From Bremia lactucae (taxonomy: Eukaryota > Oomycota > Peronosporomycetes > Peronosporales > Peronosporaceae), in NCBI RefSeq assembly GCF_004359215.1, contig NC_090610.1, forward strand, positions 13,041,021 to 13,105,020: a stretch of 64,000 nt of DNA. The letters run 5' to 3'. The translations under genes were made by a program, and so were the position numbers. Positions within the stretch are counted from its first letter, which is position 1. Every line of letters starts with the position of its first letter. Under the pieces are notes generated by a model, which saw nothing but the letters and a program-made list of their open reading frames with translations, was not told the origin of the DNA and ran no database searches. Below, in pieces: positions 1 to 11,559 of this stretch.

Positions 1-161
1 AATGCCTCAAACTGCTCCAACTGAGCAACATGTTGCTCAGGAGGACTACCCAGGAGCCTGGCCAGGGCTTGTTCACCAAGTCCCTGCGCCATTAGCCCTG
101 CCACCTCCCGATGATGTTCGGAGAGGTGGGGAAAATGAGCCCAATCAATGTTGAGGCTCAT
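1..161 (-). CDS. Gag-like N-terminal fragment of an LTR retrotransposon, runs off the left edge
   Basis: An open minus-strand frame begins with an ATG at 161 (MSLNIDWAHF) and stays open to the first base of the window, giving 53 codons without a stop. The peptide is hydrophilic and helical in character, with Glu, Gln and Leu prominent. It lies directly downstream of an LTR-like block reading the same way. That position fits the start of a Gag polyprotein in a minus-strand element whose body lies outside the window. I do not recognise a specific domain, so the call rests on context. It could also be an unrelated short host exon. Confidence 0.4.
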   Translation of the reverse strand, partial: MSLNIDWAHFPHLSEHHREVAGLMAQGLGEQALARLLGSPPEQHVAQLEQFEA

Positions 162-770
162 CCTCACGTACACACGCAGAGATGCGGGTCGTGGGAAGGA
201 TTTCAAGTGCTACCAAGTGTAGGCGGGCACGTCGTAATGCGGCCACGCTCTACTTAGCACACACCCTAGCACAGCGAGGAAGCGGTTTGCACCTGCTTCT
301 CTTGCGTGCAGTGAGGTAGTTGTGGTGGGCGCGCAAGCGACCTCACCCAACACACTAAGAACTCTGGTGAAGTGACGTCACGGGAGCGGTAATCCGTCTC
401 CTCGTGCGCACTTACCAAGTAGGTAGTAAATTTCAGACTGATTTATATTTAATAGAATTAAATACAAATACCTATTTTTACCAATTAAAATGATATCTCT
501 ATAGATATCATTTAATATGTATTGCGAGCGTATCTTTATAGATACCTCGCGTAACTGATGACGCTAGCCGTCATCATGGATGACGCTGGGCGTCATCCCT
601 CCTAATGTGAATGCACCCATGTGCATCACATCCACAAGGGTTGGTCACAAATGTGCACCACACCCGAGTGTTGGGTCTAATTACTATTATTTAGTAATTG
701 ACCATCCCCTTAAGTACTAAATGTACTTAATGGGGACTGTGTAACATTAGGGCAACTCTAGCCCGTTACA
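162..770 (-). repeat. LTR-like repeat block with many internal hairpins
   Basis: On the minus strand the block starts at 770 with TGTAACGGGCTAG. It shares long stretches with 31695-32176: 580-770 here matches the start of that copy in reverse complement, and 305-350 also matches in reverse complement. However, 215-310 matches 32045-32150 in the same orientation. One of the two copies is therefore internally rearranged. Perfect hairpins occur at 488-513 (11-bp arms) and 679-699 (8-bp arms). Two further hairpins built on GATGACG/CGTCATC lie at about 558-598. The 3' limit of the LTR is not clear. Confidence 0.55.
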
Positions 771-950
771 TACTCCGTGCTTGTGCAGTTTGACCGGAGT
801 TGGTTGAGATTTAGAGCCTTCTTTTCATCATGCAATTTGGCGCTTCATCTAACCAGCTTCTATCTTTAAGAGATTGAGATATTTCTGGCAATTGCGTGAA
901 AATGATGCTAACATACTAATTTGAAAGGCCTTTCCAACTTAGCTAGAAAC

Positions 951-1032
951 GTTGCGTATTGTACTGTAAGAAAAAAACATCAATGCTAAAAATGTTGCGT
1001 ATTGTACTGAAGAAAAAAACATCAATGCTAAT
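951..1032. repeat. Two-copy 43-bp tandem repeat downstream of the TFIP11-like gene
   Basis: A unit beginning GTTGCGTATTGTACTG and ending ACATCAATGCTAA is present at 951-993 and again from 994, with one deleted base in the second copy. It lies just after the stop codon of the minus-strand TFIP11-like gene, probably in its 3' UTR. The remainder of 771-1068 shows no other structure. Confidence 0.85.
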
Positions 1033-1068
1033 TCACATTGCCAAATCCAACTTAGACTTAAGCTTGAT

Positions 1069-3543
1069 TCATAAAAGCTGCTCAAGGTCCACGGGGTTAA
1101 ACGAGCCCTTGGATTCCCGTGCAAACACTACACCCTGTTCTAGGATAATTTGGTGCTTCCCAAATGCATAGACTTGCTGTCCATTGTGAACTCCTTTCGG
1201 TACAAATTTCAAATCGTAACTTATTGCCAAATTTTCGATGACGTCCTTTAAGCTGACGCTATGACACGATGCACTCCGGGGTGGCGTCTTTTTGTCTCGG
1301 CTTGATGATGATATTGATGGCATTTCCACGCTCACATCTCGGGCCAACGCCAATGCATCTTGGTAGCACATGGCGGCCTTTTCACTGAGATTCGGGATCG
1401 GTTGCCTCAATTCAGCTGGCGCGCGAATCGACTCAGTTGCAGCTTTGATAAGCACAAGAGCTCCGTGAAAATGAATACGCAATCTGGCATTTGTTGCGAG
1501 ACAATTACTCTCGAAAAAGAGCTTCCACCCGCAATACCATTTCTCGAGCTCGAGCAGGTCTGGAGAGCCGCTGACCCATGTGTGTAAGGCTTTAAGCCAT
1601 TTCGGAAAGAACTCGCCTTCAAAAAGGGCCACGAGCTGACGATTAGGAAGAAGATCTTTCCAAGCTAACACCCACCTTAAAACGTGCAGCGACTGATTTT
1701 TCGGGTTTATTTGAAACTCGCGGCGCAAACATCTTATTAATTTTTGCACGATATGCCGATGAGTAAATTTGGCGTATTCGCGCTCGCCCCATAGATCCCT
1801 CCATGGAGTCAATACAGCAAGCACTGAAAGATCTGATGGATGCCAATTGTTCAAGGCATTTGCCAACACCAATCGAATATCAGGATAAAGGGACGCCATT
1901 GCAGCGTCGAGAAAAGGTAGCCAAGGTAGCAACCACTCGTGAATAGGAATTGCGTCTGATTGAGGATTCCAGCGCTGACACTCTTTTTTCAAACGAAGAA
2001 GTACTAATTGACTCAGGAATGCATCCTCGAATTCGGTGGAGAGGTGCGGCCTGAATTGCAAAAACATCTTAATGCAACTAGCTGGGTCAGACTTTGCGTG
2101 CCAATTCACGTTTATACACTGCATCATGGCAGGCCATAACGTTTCTTCCAGAATAAAGTTGTATAGTTCACTGCCTTCAGCCATAGTTTTTTCACGAATG
2201 ATGGGAAGCACATTGCCTGCTTTGGTTGCATCTTTTGCACCCCTACTGCTAGGCAGCTCATTTAAAAACTCGTGTATCAATTTTAGCTGAATCACGACTT
2301 TGCCACTCGAAGCCTCATCGAGCAAATCACATTTTTTCAATACATCTTGTAGTATAGGCATGCAGATTGACGGCACGAGTTGCTGCAGCTTGTGAGCATC
2401 AAATTCCAGTGGAAAACTCCGGCGTACACAGCGCAGAAGGGACATGAGTGAACCCACTGATTGACTCTCTGTAGCTTCCTCGCGTAATTGATCTAGTGCT
2501 TTTATTTGCTTTACCATTTCTTGCATGTGCTGCAGGTGCACATCATTCATATCCAATTGCGTCTTCATCATCTTTGCCTCTTTCTTTAAACCAGCAAGTC
2601 TTTCGCGATGAATATCAATCTTTTGGCTTAAGTCACAAATTTTTCCTTCCGCCAGATTGACCACCATTCGTACGTTATAGATCAACTCGTCCCCCAATTT
2701 CGGTTTTAAAACTTTTCCATTCCACGTGTTCACATCAGATGCAGCCGTCACGTTCGTGAGCACACGGACAGAAGGACCTCTCATATCCACGACAACGTTT
2801 GCTTTCTGATGCGTTATCATAGTTTCAACTGCTTGCGCCAAGTCTGCTGCCCGCTTGTGTTTTTTGCTTATCGCTGGAGTTTTCCTCTTCCTCCACAACG
2901 TGTCGTCCTCTACGAAATATTCATCTTGACTGGCGGCATTTTGATCGTTTGCACTTTCACCATTCAGCTCTCGCTGCAATTTTCGATTTTGCCGTAAATT
3001 ACTGGCCTCCACAAAGTCTCCAAAACCCATTCCCATCTGAGCGGGCCGCTGTTTAACTTCAACAACAGCTGACACGCCATCTTCTTTCTTACCAAGACGG
3101 CCTTTGAACCCCATTTTAGCCAACATTTTAGTGCCGAAGCCTGTTGTGTGTTTCTCCCAAACATAAGTGTTGTTTTTGGCATGTCCAGCAGCCCCTGCAT
3201 CTTTCTTGTCAGCTCCAAGACTCACTCCAGACCCCAAACCAGATCGACCTTGAATCAAAGACGCATTGCTGCTGGACCCAAATCCTAGACCGGACACTAA
3301 TTTTTTGGACTTGCTATTAAGCTTTGACGGCTCGCCCACGTCTCGTGTTGAGTTTGCTGTGGCTTCCTCTTGCTGATGTCTCTGGGTTGCTGTAAGCAAC
3401 TGGCTTAAATCGTGAGCACAATCATTTGCTCCGAATGCGTTTACCTTTACGTTTGGACACTGTCTTGAGGTTTCCTGTTGCGATTCTTTTCGAAACATGC
3501 GCGCAAAGTCGGCATTACTGAGGCCGCCGCCGGAAGTAGCCAT
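1069..3543 (-). CDS. TFIP11: Tuftelin-interacting protein 11 / STIP-like G-patch splicing factor
   Basis: The 824-residue protein belongs to the TFIP11 (Ntr1/Spp382) family, which recruits and activates the DEAH helicase DHX15/Prp43 to take apart the intron-lariat spliceosome in the nucleus. A G-patch is visible around residues 130-180, with the glycine-spaced core GFGTKMLAKMGFKGRLG. A long helical GCFC-type region follows (about 370-650). The C-terminus has the family ending GQQVYAFGKHQIILEQGVVF. I chose the ATG at 3543 (MATSGGGLSNADF) because the frame upstream has only a TTG. The single-exon frame is intact and of normal family length. The gene lies 425 bp downstream of SPT6 on the same strand. 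The identification is confident; the partner and role are known for the family and inferred here. Confidence 0.93.
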   Translation of the reverse strand: MATSGGGLSNADFARMFRKESQQETSRQCPNVKVNAFGANDCAHDLSQLLTATQRHQQEEATANSTRDVGEPSKLNSKSKKLVSGLGFGSSSNASLIQGRSGLGSGVSLGADKKDAGAAGHAKNNTYVWEKHTTGFGTKMLAKMGFKGRLGKKEDGVSAVVEVKQRPAQMGMGFGDFVEASNLRQNRKLQRELNGESANDQNAASQDEYFVEDDTLWRKRKTPAISKKHKRAADLAQAVETMITHQKANVVVDMRGPSVRVLTNVTAASDVNTWNGKVLKPKLGDELIYNVRMVVNLAEGKICDLSQKIDIHRERLAGLKKEAKMMKTQLDMNDVHLQHMQEMVKQIKALDQLREEATESQSVGSLMSLLRCVRRSFPLEFDAHKLQQLVPSICMPILQDVLKKCDLLDEASSGKVVIQLKLIHEFLNELPSSRGAKDATKAGNVLPIIREKTMAEGSELYNFILEETLWPAMMQCINVNWHAKSDPASCIKMFLQFRPHLSTEFEDAFLSQLVLLRLKKECQRWNPQSDAIPIHEWLLPWLPFLDAAMASLYPDIRLVLANALNNWHPSDLSVLAVLTPWRDLWGEREYAKFTHRHIVQKLIRCLRREFQINPKNQSLHVLRWVLAWKDLLPNRQLVALFEGEFFPKWLKALHTWVSGSPDLLELEKWYCGWKLFFESNCLATNARLRIHFHGALVLIKAATESIRAPAELRQPIPNLSEKAAMCYQDALALARDVSVEMPSISSSSRDKKTPPRSASCHSVSLKDVIENLAISYDLKFVPKGVHNGQQVYAFGKHQIILEQGVVFARESKGSFNPVDLEQLL

Positions 3544-3968
3544 TCTTAAGCTTGGCAACTTTTTAAGGAATTTATAAAGAATAAGAGGATGAAGTAAAAA
3601 TGAGAAATATTTCCAAAGGGATCATTTTGAGTGCAAAAGGTTGCTTGTAGCTAATGTACTAATCGGTGGTTGAGATGTCATAATTCATAGAAACAACAAA
3701 AATTCTTAGACATGAATTGCGCGACTCTCTTAATAGACGAAATGAGAATTATAAGCATACATCGCTCGCTATCTAAGATCGTGTCTGCATGACATCTCGA
3801 AACCTCACCGGCAAAATGCGATACACATGTTTGTTTATGTTTCTGCATGTGTTGGCCTCTTTTGATCTATCGCAAATTTCATTCTGACGATTCCAGCACT
3901 TCGAAATCGACGAGCGTCGTTGCTGCTCGTCTCGAGACAGGATGTGCATACGCATTTTTAAAGAGCAC
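3544..3968. other. Intergenic: TFIP11-like upstream region and SPT6 3' side
   Basis: These 425 bp separate two minus-strand genes. They should hold the TFIP11-like promoter and the SPT6 3' UTR. A short minus-strand frame (to 3773) runs through here out of frame with SPT6 and has no recognisable domain. I see no repeat or RNA gene. Confidence 0.5.
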
Positions 3969-6900
3969 TTACCATTGACGAGCAATAACATCACCACCAC
4001 GACGATCACTCCAACGCGAAGACTGACGAGGGCGGCCACCGCTTCCAAAATAAGGCGCACTCGAGCGCTGAGCGAAAGGTCCGCTGCTTCGATCATTACG
4101 GTGGTAGGAATCAGGACGAGAAGCATTCGAAGTAGGACCGACAAGCGCTTTCAGCTTAAAAAACTGCAACGCCTGCGACAGCGTCGGCAGAATTGAGGAT
4201 TCAATTCGGCCAAAAAAACGGTAGCCTCCCGGCTTGACCTCCATGTGGCAACTGCGGGGCGTCTCACGGGCAATATATGTAATTGAAAAGCATCCCGGAA
4301 ACTTGCTGTATACGTGAAGAGCGTAAGGAATTCGAGACGGGTGCTCCTTTTTCTGCTTGATTAAGTCCTCCTCGACGCTCTCCGTTAAAGCATTCTTATA
4401 GTGCTTGTAATGCACTACATCGTCTACTAAACTGTTCATGGGATCTACAAAGCGAGCAATCAGCTCATCAATGTTCTCGTACTTTTCTTCCTTGATAATC
4501 AGCATTTGACCAATGCGGGCTTCAGATGGTTTATCCTTCTCTTGAATATCGAAATGCCGGTAGACGCCATCCAGCATCTTCCACGTAAGTGTCAAGTGAT
4601 CGGAACCCTGCGTGCCAGGACGAATGACGACCTCGCCTATAGGCTGTTCTCGCAAATATTGCATAGCTGTCTGACAAGTGATATTGCGGAACAAAGGGTG
4701 AGCGATCTGACGCTTTTTACGTCTTGAAGAATGAGCACGTGAAGCATGTGAGGCTTGCGTAAAAGTTGTCTTGTCTTCGTCAATAGGAGGCTCATTTATG
4801 AGGCGGTCAATGCGCTCCATACTGTCCGATTCGACTAACTTTTCGTTTGTATATCGAGGAAAACGCTCGGGATAGAAGCACATGGACATGGAAATTATCG
4901 AACGACGGTCGCAACCAAGCTGCAGCTCGTAGCGGCCTTCTCGATCCACTTTAAATTCCACAATTTTGGCGTTTACTGTAATGCCTTTTGGAAAACTTTG
5001 CGGCCGCACGTCTTTTAAATAGTCGGGTAGATACTCACGGTGCAAGCTGGACCGCATGCCACTTTGTAAACGAACGCGAACATAATCATCACCCGACATG
5101 TGCAACAGCGTTGCCGGCACAATCATACCCACACGCAACGTTTCCCGTGTTTCACCATTCAGCAAAAAAAACAATTCTTGGTCTTTCGGTACTTGATATT
5201 TTGCACGCTTGTCGAAATATGGATACCGCAGCTCTCTCTTGATGTATTCAAGCGTTAGGAGCTTTGGCCCCTTCTTTTGAAGCTCCAGTCGGCCGGCGTA
5301 GGCAGATAAATCCAGCTCCGACAGCACATCCTGAATTTCTGCATCGCCAAGCCGAGTATTTTGGGGGGCATTGCGGCTGCGAATTGCAGAAGCTGAATGG
5401 TACATTGTGTCTTCGACGGCGTAAGAGTAGTGGTTTGGGTCGTACATATCGATAGTTGAATTGTTGTTAGCGTCACCACAAATTTTGACAGCCATGTAGT
5501 AGCTTTCTGGGTGGATTCGAGTGTCATCAAGCGGATTCAAGGGTGCTTCTCGCAGCGCATCACGCTCGCGAATACGGATAAATCCAGCACAGTTGCGATA
5601 CACAATTTTCCCAACAAAACCCTTCGATAACAATTCCTGACGTCGCTCCACGTAATTCTTTGCACGAACCTTATTAAGAATTGACGCAGCTTTCACTGGA
5701 CCCAAACCACAGATAAATTGCAACTGGTACGAGGTATGTTTGTGGTTGGCTAAAAGGTTTATGTCAACGCCATACTTATTAACCATTTGCACAAACACAC
5801 GATCGTATTCTCTTAAAAGAACGTCTTTCACGAGTGAGTGCTGCATTATGTGGACATTCAAAAATAGCAATTCACGGCCACGATTTGGATCATCCAAAGC
5901 TATATTTTCCCACATCGCACAGAGCTCAGATGCAGGATTTTGAAGGTACCGTCCGAGACTGACTGCAGCACGTACGAACTCAGATTCCTCGGGAAATTCT
6001 TGGTCGGCGCGTTTTGAGCGACTAAACATGTTGGCAACATCGTCATTCAAGAAGACAATGTCCAGAAAGTCGTGCCCATCTCCATTGCCAAAGCGAGAGG
6101 CGTCATCACGCCCTAATAAGCGACGCACTTCATCAACTACTCCACCCATATCCATGCACTTCATACCTGCCGAGACATTAATTACAACAACGTGCGTTTG
6201 TGAATGTTCCGTCAGGAACTTCACTAAAGCAGCAGTAAGTTTGTCAACACTAGTAACATCACGCTTGCAGTAACTTTCCGTCTTATCCACCATTTCTCCA
6301 TTAACATCAAGAGCTACAATGTGCGCGATCGAGTCCATCGTGCTTTCGATCCAGATCGAAACAATAAAGGGATCTACCCCATCAGCTGGCTCGTACGGTC
6401 GGACAGAAAGCTTTTTTCTAAGCGCATTTCCGCACATTTTTACAACCATATCGCGAGACGCCACAGTCAGGTCACGCTTTAGTTCATTTTCAAAGGATAA
6501 GACCAAGAAATTATTGATTGCCTCCTGAAGAATAAGGTGGCGCTGACTTTGCCATTCCTCGTCCGATGCGTTACTGTTCGACAAATAGATTGGCTCTAAC
6601 GGATCCATTAGATCTTGAGCCTTCTCATTAATAATGGTGATCGTCAAAAGCCCTTCTTTCTCAGCACGAGCAATTCTAAGCCACAAATCACCCGCCTCAA
6701 ACACTTCGAGAACAGGCATCTTTTCAATGTACTGCAGGCCGTGGCAGTAATGAAATTCATCAATTTCCTCGCGGCCTTTTGCAGTGGCCTCTGTATTCAT
6801 AACAGCGTGCTGACGATAAAGATCACGTATACATTTCCGGACATTAGGCTCAGCTGCAACTTTACTGGCGGCAATGTGGCGAGCGCCCTTCATTACATCA

Positions 6901-8807
6901 TCCACAGTCGGGAATTCCTTAGTGGTGTACTTTAGGGCCAAAACGCCAGGGCTCTCTTCCGGAGTCGGAACGTCACGAAGAGAGTCTTCATGATCAACAC
7001 CAGCCACAATGCCACCGAGCACGGATGAATTCATCGTAAATGCCAAAGATACAAGGCGCAAACCGGCTTTGGTACAAATTTGATAAAACGTCCGACGAAC
7101 CGGGCGGCGGTACTTGTGATCTGAACTCTCCTTGTCGTCACCATTCGATTCCTGTGCATCCAACGCAAAAAATTCAGATAAATCTTTGTAAATCTTTTCA
7201 TCGGGTGTGCCAAAGAGCTGCTCATAGCATTTGCGAATGAACGCCGATTCCTTGGCATTCGAAGAGTCAATCACCCGCTGAATACCACTCTGGAAAGATC
7301 GCCGCTTGCGCTCCAGCTTGTCCCACTTCACATCAAGATCAAGAATCTCGTATAAGTTCTCCGTGTGTAAACCCACAACTTTCCAATATTCCTTACAGTA
7401 TCGCTGGACAAACGCGGGCTCAAGCTTTTCATCGTGGTAAAATCGCAAGACAGTATCAATGGCCGACACAATCTCCCCGCGCGAAGCGGCAGAGCTTCGC
7501 TGATTCCTTCTCTCAAGGTTTTTAATTATAAAATCACTGATCCACTCAGATTCTTCAGCACGGTCTTCGGCATCCGGAAAATCGCGACTTTTATAAAGAT
7601 ATTGGCTTCGCTCAGGCAAATCATTTTCGCGCACAGCGATAACATCGGCGGTCATCATATGCTCTTTCAGCACACTAGGCTCAAACTTCTCTAGCAGGGT
7701 AGCCTTTTTTGGTTTCGCAGGTGTTTTGCCGAGAATTTTTTCGCTTGAAGCATCTAAGAAACCATCCATGTCTCCAAAAAGCTCTTCCGCTTCACCCATC
7801 TGGTACACAGAAGGTCCTTGCATGGATACAGGAATTGGCTCCTGTTTCCTGCGGCGACGTGGTCCTTCACGTCCTTCTTCGTCATCATCCACAATAAACT
7901 CATCAATGTCGTCACTTTCGTACTCGTCATTGCCCAAGTAATTGTTCGCGCGTTGCGGAGCTAAATCTTCCTCCTCACTCGAGTCTCCAAACATCCGGTA
8001 GCTCAACTCGCGTGACATTAGTCCAGATTCATCATCATCAGTCTTTACTTTGCGAGCCGAGCGTTCCATCACTTCGTCTTCGCTGTCACTACGGGCAGGC
8101 CCAGTGTCCATGCCCATATTTTCACGCACGAGCATAAGATCCTCGTCATCAATCTCTTCCACTTTTTGTTTCAGACGCTTAAGCTTTTTTTCTTTTTTGC
8201 GGCGACGGCGCCGGTACCGAGCTGAGGATATAATAAAGCAAGACGGATAAGTAACTCCTCACGATATCGATATATCACGTAAGTTAAGCCTGTCTATAGT
8301 GACGGTGCTTACCAGTTCCTTCTTCGTCAGAGCCTGTGTCATCCACAACAAAACCGTCGTTCTCGTACTCGTTGCGGTCTTCTCCTTCTTCGTCATCCTC
8401 GTCGTCGTCATCGTCTGACTCTTCCTTTTCAGCTCTTCCGTCGTCACTTTCCGACGCCATGTCGTCGATAAAGGTCGATTTCGACTTCTGTAAAAGAAAA
8501 ATGGTGATGAATTATCTAATTTCGAGAAAACTCAAGCCAATAGTCGAACCTTGTCAGCATCATCGTTGCTAGTGGATTGCTTGGCGTGTTTGCTCTTGCT
8601 TTTTTTCTTACTTTTGTGGCTACCATCACGGCTTATCTTGCGCTTCTTTTTTGTATTCTTTTCTCTCTTAATGGCGTCTGAGTCTGAGTCAGACACTGTG
8701 GGTGAACCTGCACCAAACATTTCATCTATCGAGATAAGCAATTCGAGTGTTAGCGCTTGAGAGCACAGCTGGATTATACACAATGACAATGGCTTACCGT
8801 CTGACAT
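3969..8807 (-). CDS. SPT6: Transcription elongation factor SPT6 (four exons)
   Basis: SPT6 is a histone chaperone that travels with RNA polymerase II in the nucleus. I place four exons by frame: 8807-8798, 8725-8550, 8487-8313 and 8221-3969. The introns are 72, 62 and 91 bp, giving 1537 residues. The start is MSDDEMFGAGSPTV, followed by a long acidic and lysine-rich N-terminus (FIDDMASESDDG, then RRRRRKKEKKLKRL). Next come a YqgF-like region near residue 770 (VVALDVNGEM), helix-hairpin-helix near 980 (GLGPVKAASILNKV), S1 near 1205 (LRVGMIVPATLLHM) and tandem SH2 domains at about 1330-1510. A Gly/Arg/Ser-rich tail ends RRGGDVIARQW. The stop overlaps a good donor (ATG/GTAAGTG), so an additional 3' exon cannot be excluded. 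Intron 2 has a weaker donor, GTTCGA. Confidence 0.93.
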
Positions 8808-9165
8808 GGTTTTGATAGCGCGGTGTTGTATCTCTGGCGATCACACTGCCGCGAATCCCTGTCCCTGGACGACGCGCCACCTGTTACGTTTTCCCACGGT
8901 CCGACACAAATCGATGGTTTTTGACCAATCCGGTTCGAATGGTGTGAGAAGATGTATTAATTCTTTTTTAACAAAATTTTTCGTAAATCAGTTACCAAAA
9001 ATCTTTATCGTAATTGAAAAACGTAAGCTTCAACTTCTATGCTGACGATCAAATTTATAATAACGTATTATCTAATAAAAATTGGTTATATAAGATTTCA
9101 TGAAGAAATCGTTATATACTTCTGTAATGGAATATTAGTGAAGGTATACGAATATTGGAACGAGA
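8808..9165. other. Intergenic: SPT6 upstream region
   Basis: This stretch begins at the SPT6 start codon and becomes AT-rich toward a retrotransposon LTR at 9166. It should contain the SPT6 promoter. I see no coding frame with domain support and no clear promoter motif. Confidence 0.4.
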
Positions 9166-9260
9166 TGTCGCATACATAAATCTTATTTCCTATAAGAATA
9201 ATAATAAATCTTATCTCCTTACGGGAAAGAAACAATAAGTATAAAACTAGAGTCCCGTTC

Positions 9261-9355
9261 TACAGCACTCATTTTGTTACTTTCACAGCACTCACCCTCA
9301 TTTATCTGATTGGCTGAAGTATGCATTACTCCAATTCACTCGCTAATTACCATTT
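9261..9355 (+). repeat. Left terminal inverted repeat of the MULE
   Basis: The repeat begins TACAGCACTCATTTTG and contains a second ACAGCACTCACCCTC copy 24 bp further in, then TTTATCTGATTGGCT. The reverse complement of 11560-11654 has the same order of blocks, including the doubled motif. Confidence 0.8.
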
Positions 9356-9521
9356 ACACCATGCTAGCCGATTGGCTAAAGGAAGGACTCACTGTCGCAA
9401 CTCAACACCATTTTCCACCACTCCCAATTATATGAAATTAAAAATAAAATAAAATTTTAACTTTCTATTCACAAATGTGGTGAATACTTAACAAGAAATT
9501 TGTATACAATTGCATCACATA

Positions 9522-11225
9522 TTAAGGATAAAACTTTTGGGCATCTGAAGGTTGCTTGCGCATTTTACAAGTTTTTGCATCTGTGGCGTGAACCTCTGCA
9601 GACCTTTCATCGTATATGCGGAGTAATCTGGCTTCAGCCACTCCAACTAAGGCGGATGCAACATGCTCAAATTGGGAAGGAAGTCTAGAAGTTGCTCCAA
9701 ACGGCCTACCTCGCCCCTGCACGCCCACTGGATCCTTTATTGCCTCCACAGTTGGTCAATTTAGGATGCTTAAAGCGTCATCCGCTTACGATGCAACGAA
9801 TTTTCTCCCTCATAATCATCATGAATCTGCTTCAATGCATCGGCCATGGGTACTGCTAGCCTTGGCTCTGACAATGTGATTGGGGGCTTCAGCAAGCCAG
9901 TGCGAGTCGAAATCCTCAACTCGGAGAGGATTGTTACCACGCATCTGGAAGTAATACGAGCAGGGATATCCCATGGGAGCGCCCAAATGCCCAGAACACT
10001 CACCCAAGGGCGCATCTCTGACACGATACTGCTTTTGAGCACCGCGCAAATCAGCAACCGACACTTTACCAACTATTGCAGCCAACAAAGGCCTAGCGTC
10101 ATATTTGGGATTACGCGCTCCCTGGTATTTGTTGCTAAATAGCTGCAAATTGTCCATCACAGGCCAACTTGACTGCATAATCGACGTCTACTATCACCTA
10201 AAAAAGACGAATTAGCAATTACGCAGCAAAAGATGTATTCGGCGTTTGCATACCTGCAGATCAGCAATTAACCTCGTAAGTGTAGCATGTGCACACTCAC
10301 ACGCGACGTAAAGGTGTGACCAAAATGGCGGGAGCATATTCAGACGCTCACAAATCCTTCTTTACGAATCAACCATGTTGTATTCACACTTGCGGAGGTA
10401 CAATGCTATTAAGCTCTCGAAGCTGTGCACCGTAGGCAGACTCAGTGGGAGCATGGACCAAAGAGTTACATTTCATCCTGAATTATGCAAAATCGTGTAG
10501 ATGAGAAAGCACTCCTCTGCTTGGCAAAAAAAAATTTGCTGTTGTGCCAACGACACAGGGTTGCAGTGCGATGCGGAAAATCTCTGACAAAGCATTCATG
10601 AGAGCCAGCTCACGGTCAGTGACAAAGCGAAAGGGTGCATAAAGAAGACGTCCCGGAGCTTTGTCAAGACCCAGATATAATCTGCCCTTGCTTCACTCCT
10701 CATGAAATATAAACTAAATGCAAAACTGTTATCTGTTGCAGTCACTCCGATGAGATGCAACAAAGGGAGGTCAAAGCGATTTGATTTGAATGTCACTTCT
10801 ACCAACCAGACATTTCTCCTGCTGATATGTTGGCATACCGGCCTTGCTGATTCCGACACATTAAACAAATGTATCAGTTGGTTCTGATCATTCACTTAAA
10901 AAGCGCTCTATGTTTGAGGCAGTAAGGCTGTCAAGTAGGGCGTCAAGACGACTAATCCAGAAAGAAAATTGACTCTGCGAGTGCGACTAATATTGTAGAT
11001 GTCCTGCGCAATAACATTGACAGCTTTGTCCTGCTAATTTAGTCAAGTTATGATTCTGCTAGGCCTAACACCTGCATGCTCCAGAGAAAGGAGAGTAGCG
11101 TGCTGCTCCGATGTCAACGGCCTTCCCGAAGGATGCGCGGAGGAATGTGCACAGGGCTCATGATTGCGCTCAGCAACCTCGACCAAAACTTGAAACAACT
11201 CAGCTTGTCTACGCACTGAAACCAT
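9522..11225 (-). pseudogene. MULE transposase, fragmented
   Basis: Read on the minus strand, the order of pieces is that of a MULE transposase. At 11225-11043 there is an N-terminal part with the linker HPSGRPLTSEQHATLLSLEH. At 10895-10596 is a DDE-core segment with LVEVTFKSNRFDLPLLHLIG and PLLHLIGVTATDNSFAFSLY, then ADYIWVLTKL. At 10178-9819 and 9749-9522 is the C-terminal SWIM-like part, where GYPCSYYFQMRGNNPL and FDSHWL resemble the usual 'GLPCAH...F..HW' ending. Stops and frameshifts separate the pieces, and the zinc-ligand pattern of the SWIM region is degraded. It is not expected to be functional. Confidence 0.78.
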
Positions 11226-11245
11226 GAAGTTGCAGCCTGATATTC

Positions 11246-11491
11246 NNNNNNNNNNNNNNNNNNNNNNNNNNNNNNNNNNNNNNNNNNNNNNNNNNNNNNN
11301 NNNNNNNNNNNNNNNNNNNNNNNNNNNNNNNNNNNNNNNNNNNNNNNNNNNNNNNNNNNNNNNNNNNNNNNNNNNNNNNNNNNNNNNNNNNNNNNNNNNN
11401 NNNNNNNNNNNNNNNNNNNNNNNNNNNNNNNNNNNNNNNNNNNNNNNNNNNNNNNNNNNNNNNNNNNNNNNNNNNNNNNNNNNNNNNNNNN
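11246..11491. other. Assembly gap (246 N)
   Basis: A run of N inside the MULE, close to its right inverted repeat. The real gap size is unknown. It probably hides the 5' end of the transposase gene. Confidence 0.99.
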
Positions 11492-11559
11492 GAAGTGGGA
11501 GAGGAAGGCTGTTTAGGTGGGCTTTATTTTAAGTGTATTGGATCTCTTCAAGCCGAGTA

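Noticed and set aside
3773..4144. 123-codon minus frame over the SPT6 3' end
   Set aside because: It is out of frame with SPT6 and lies antisense or shifted to its tail. It has no domain.
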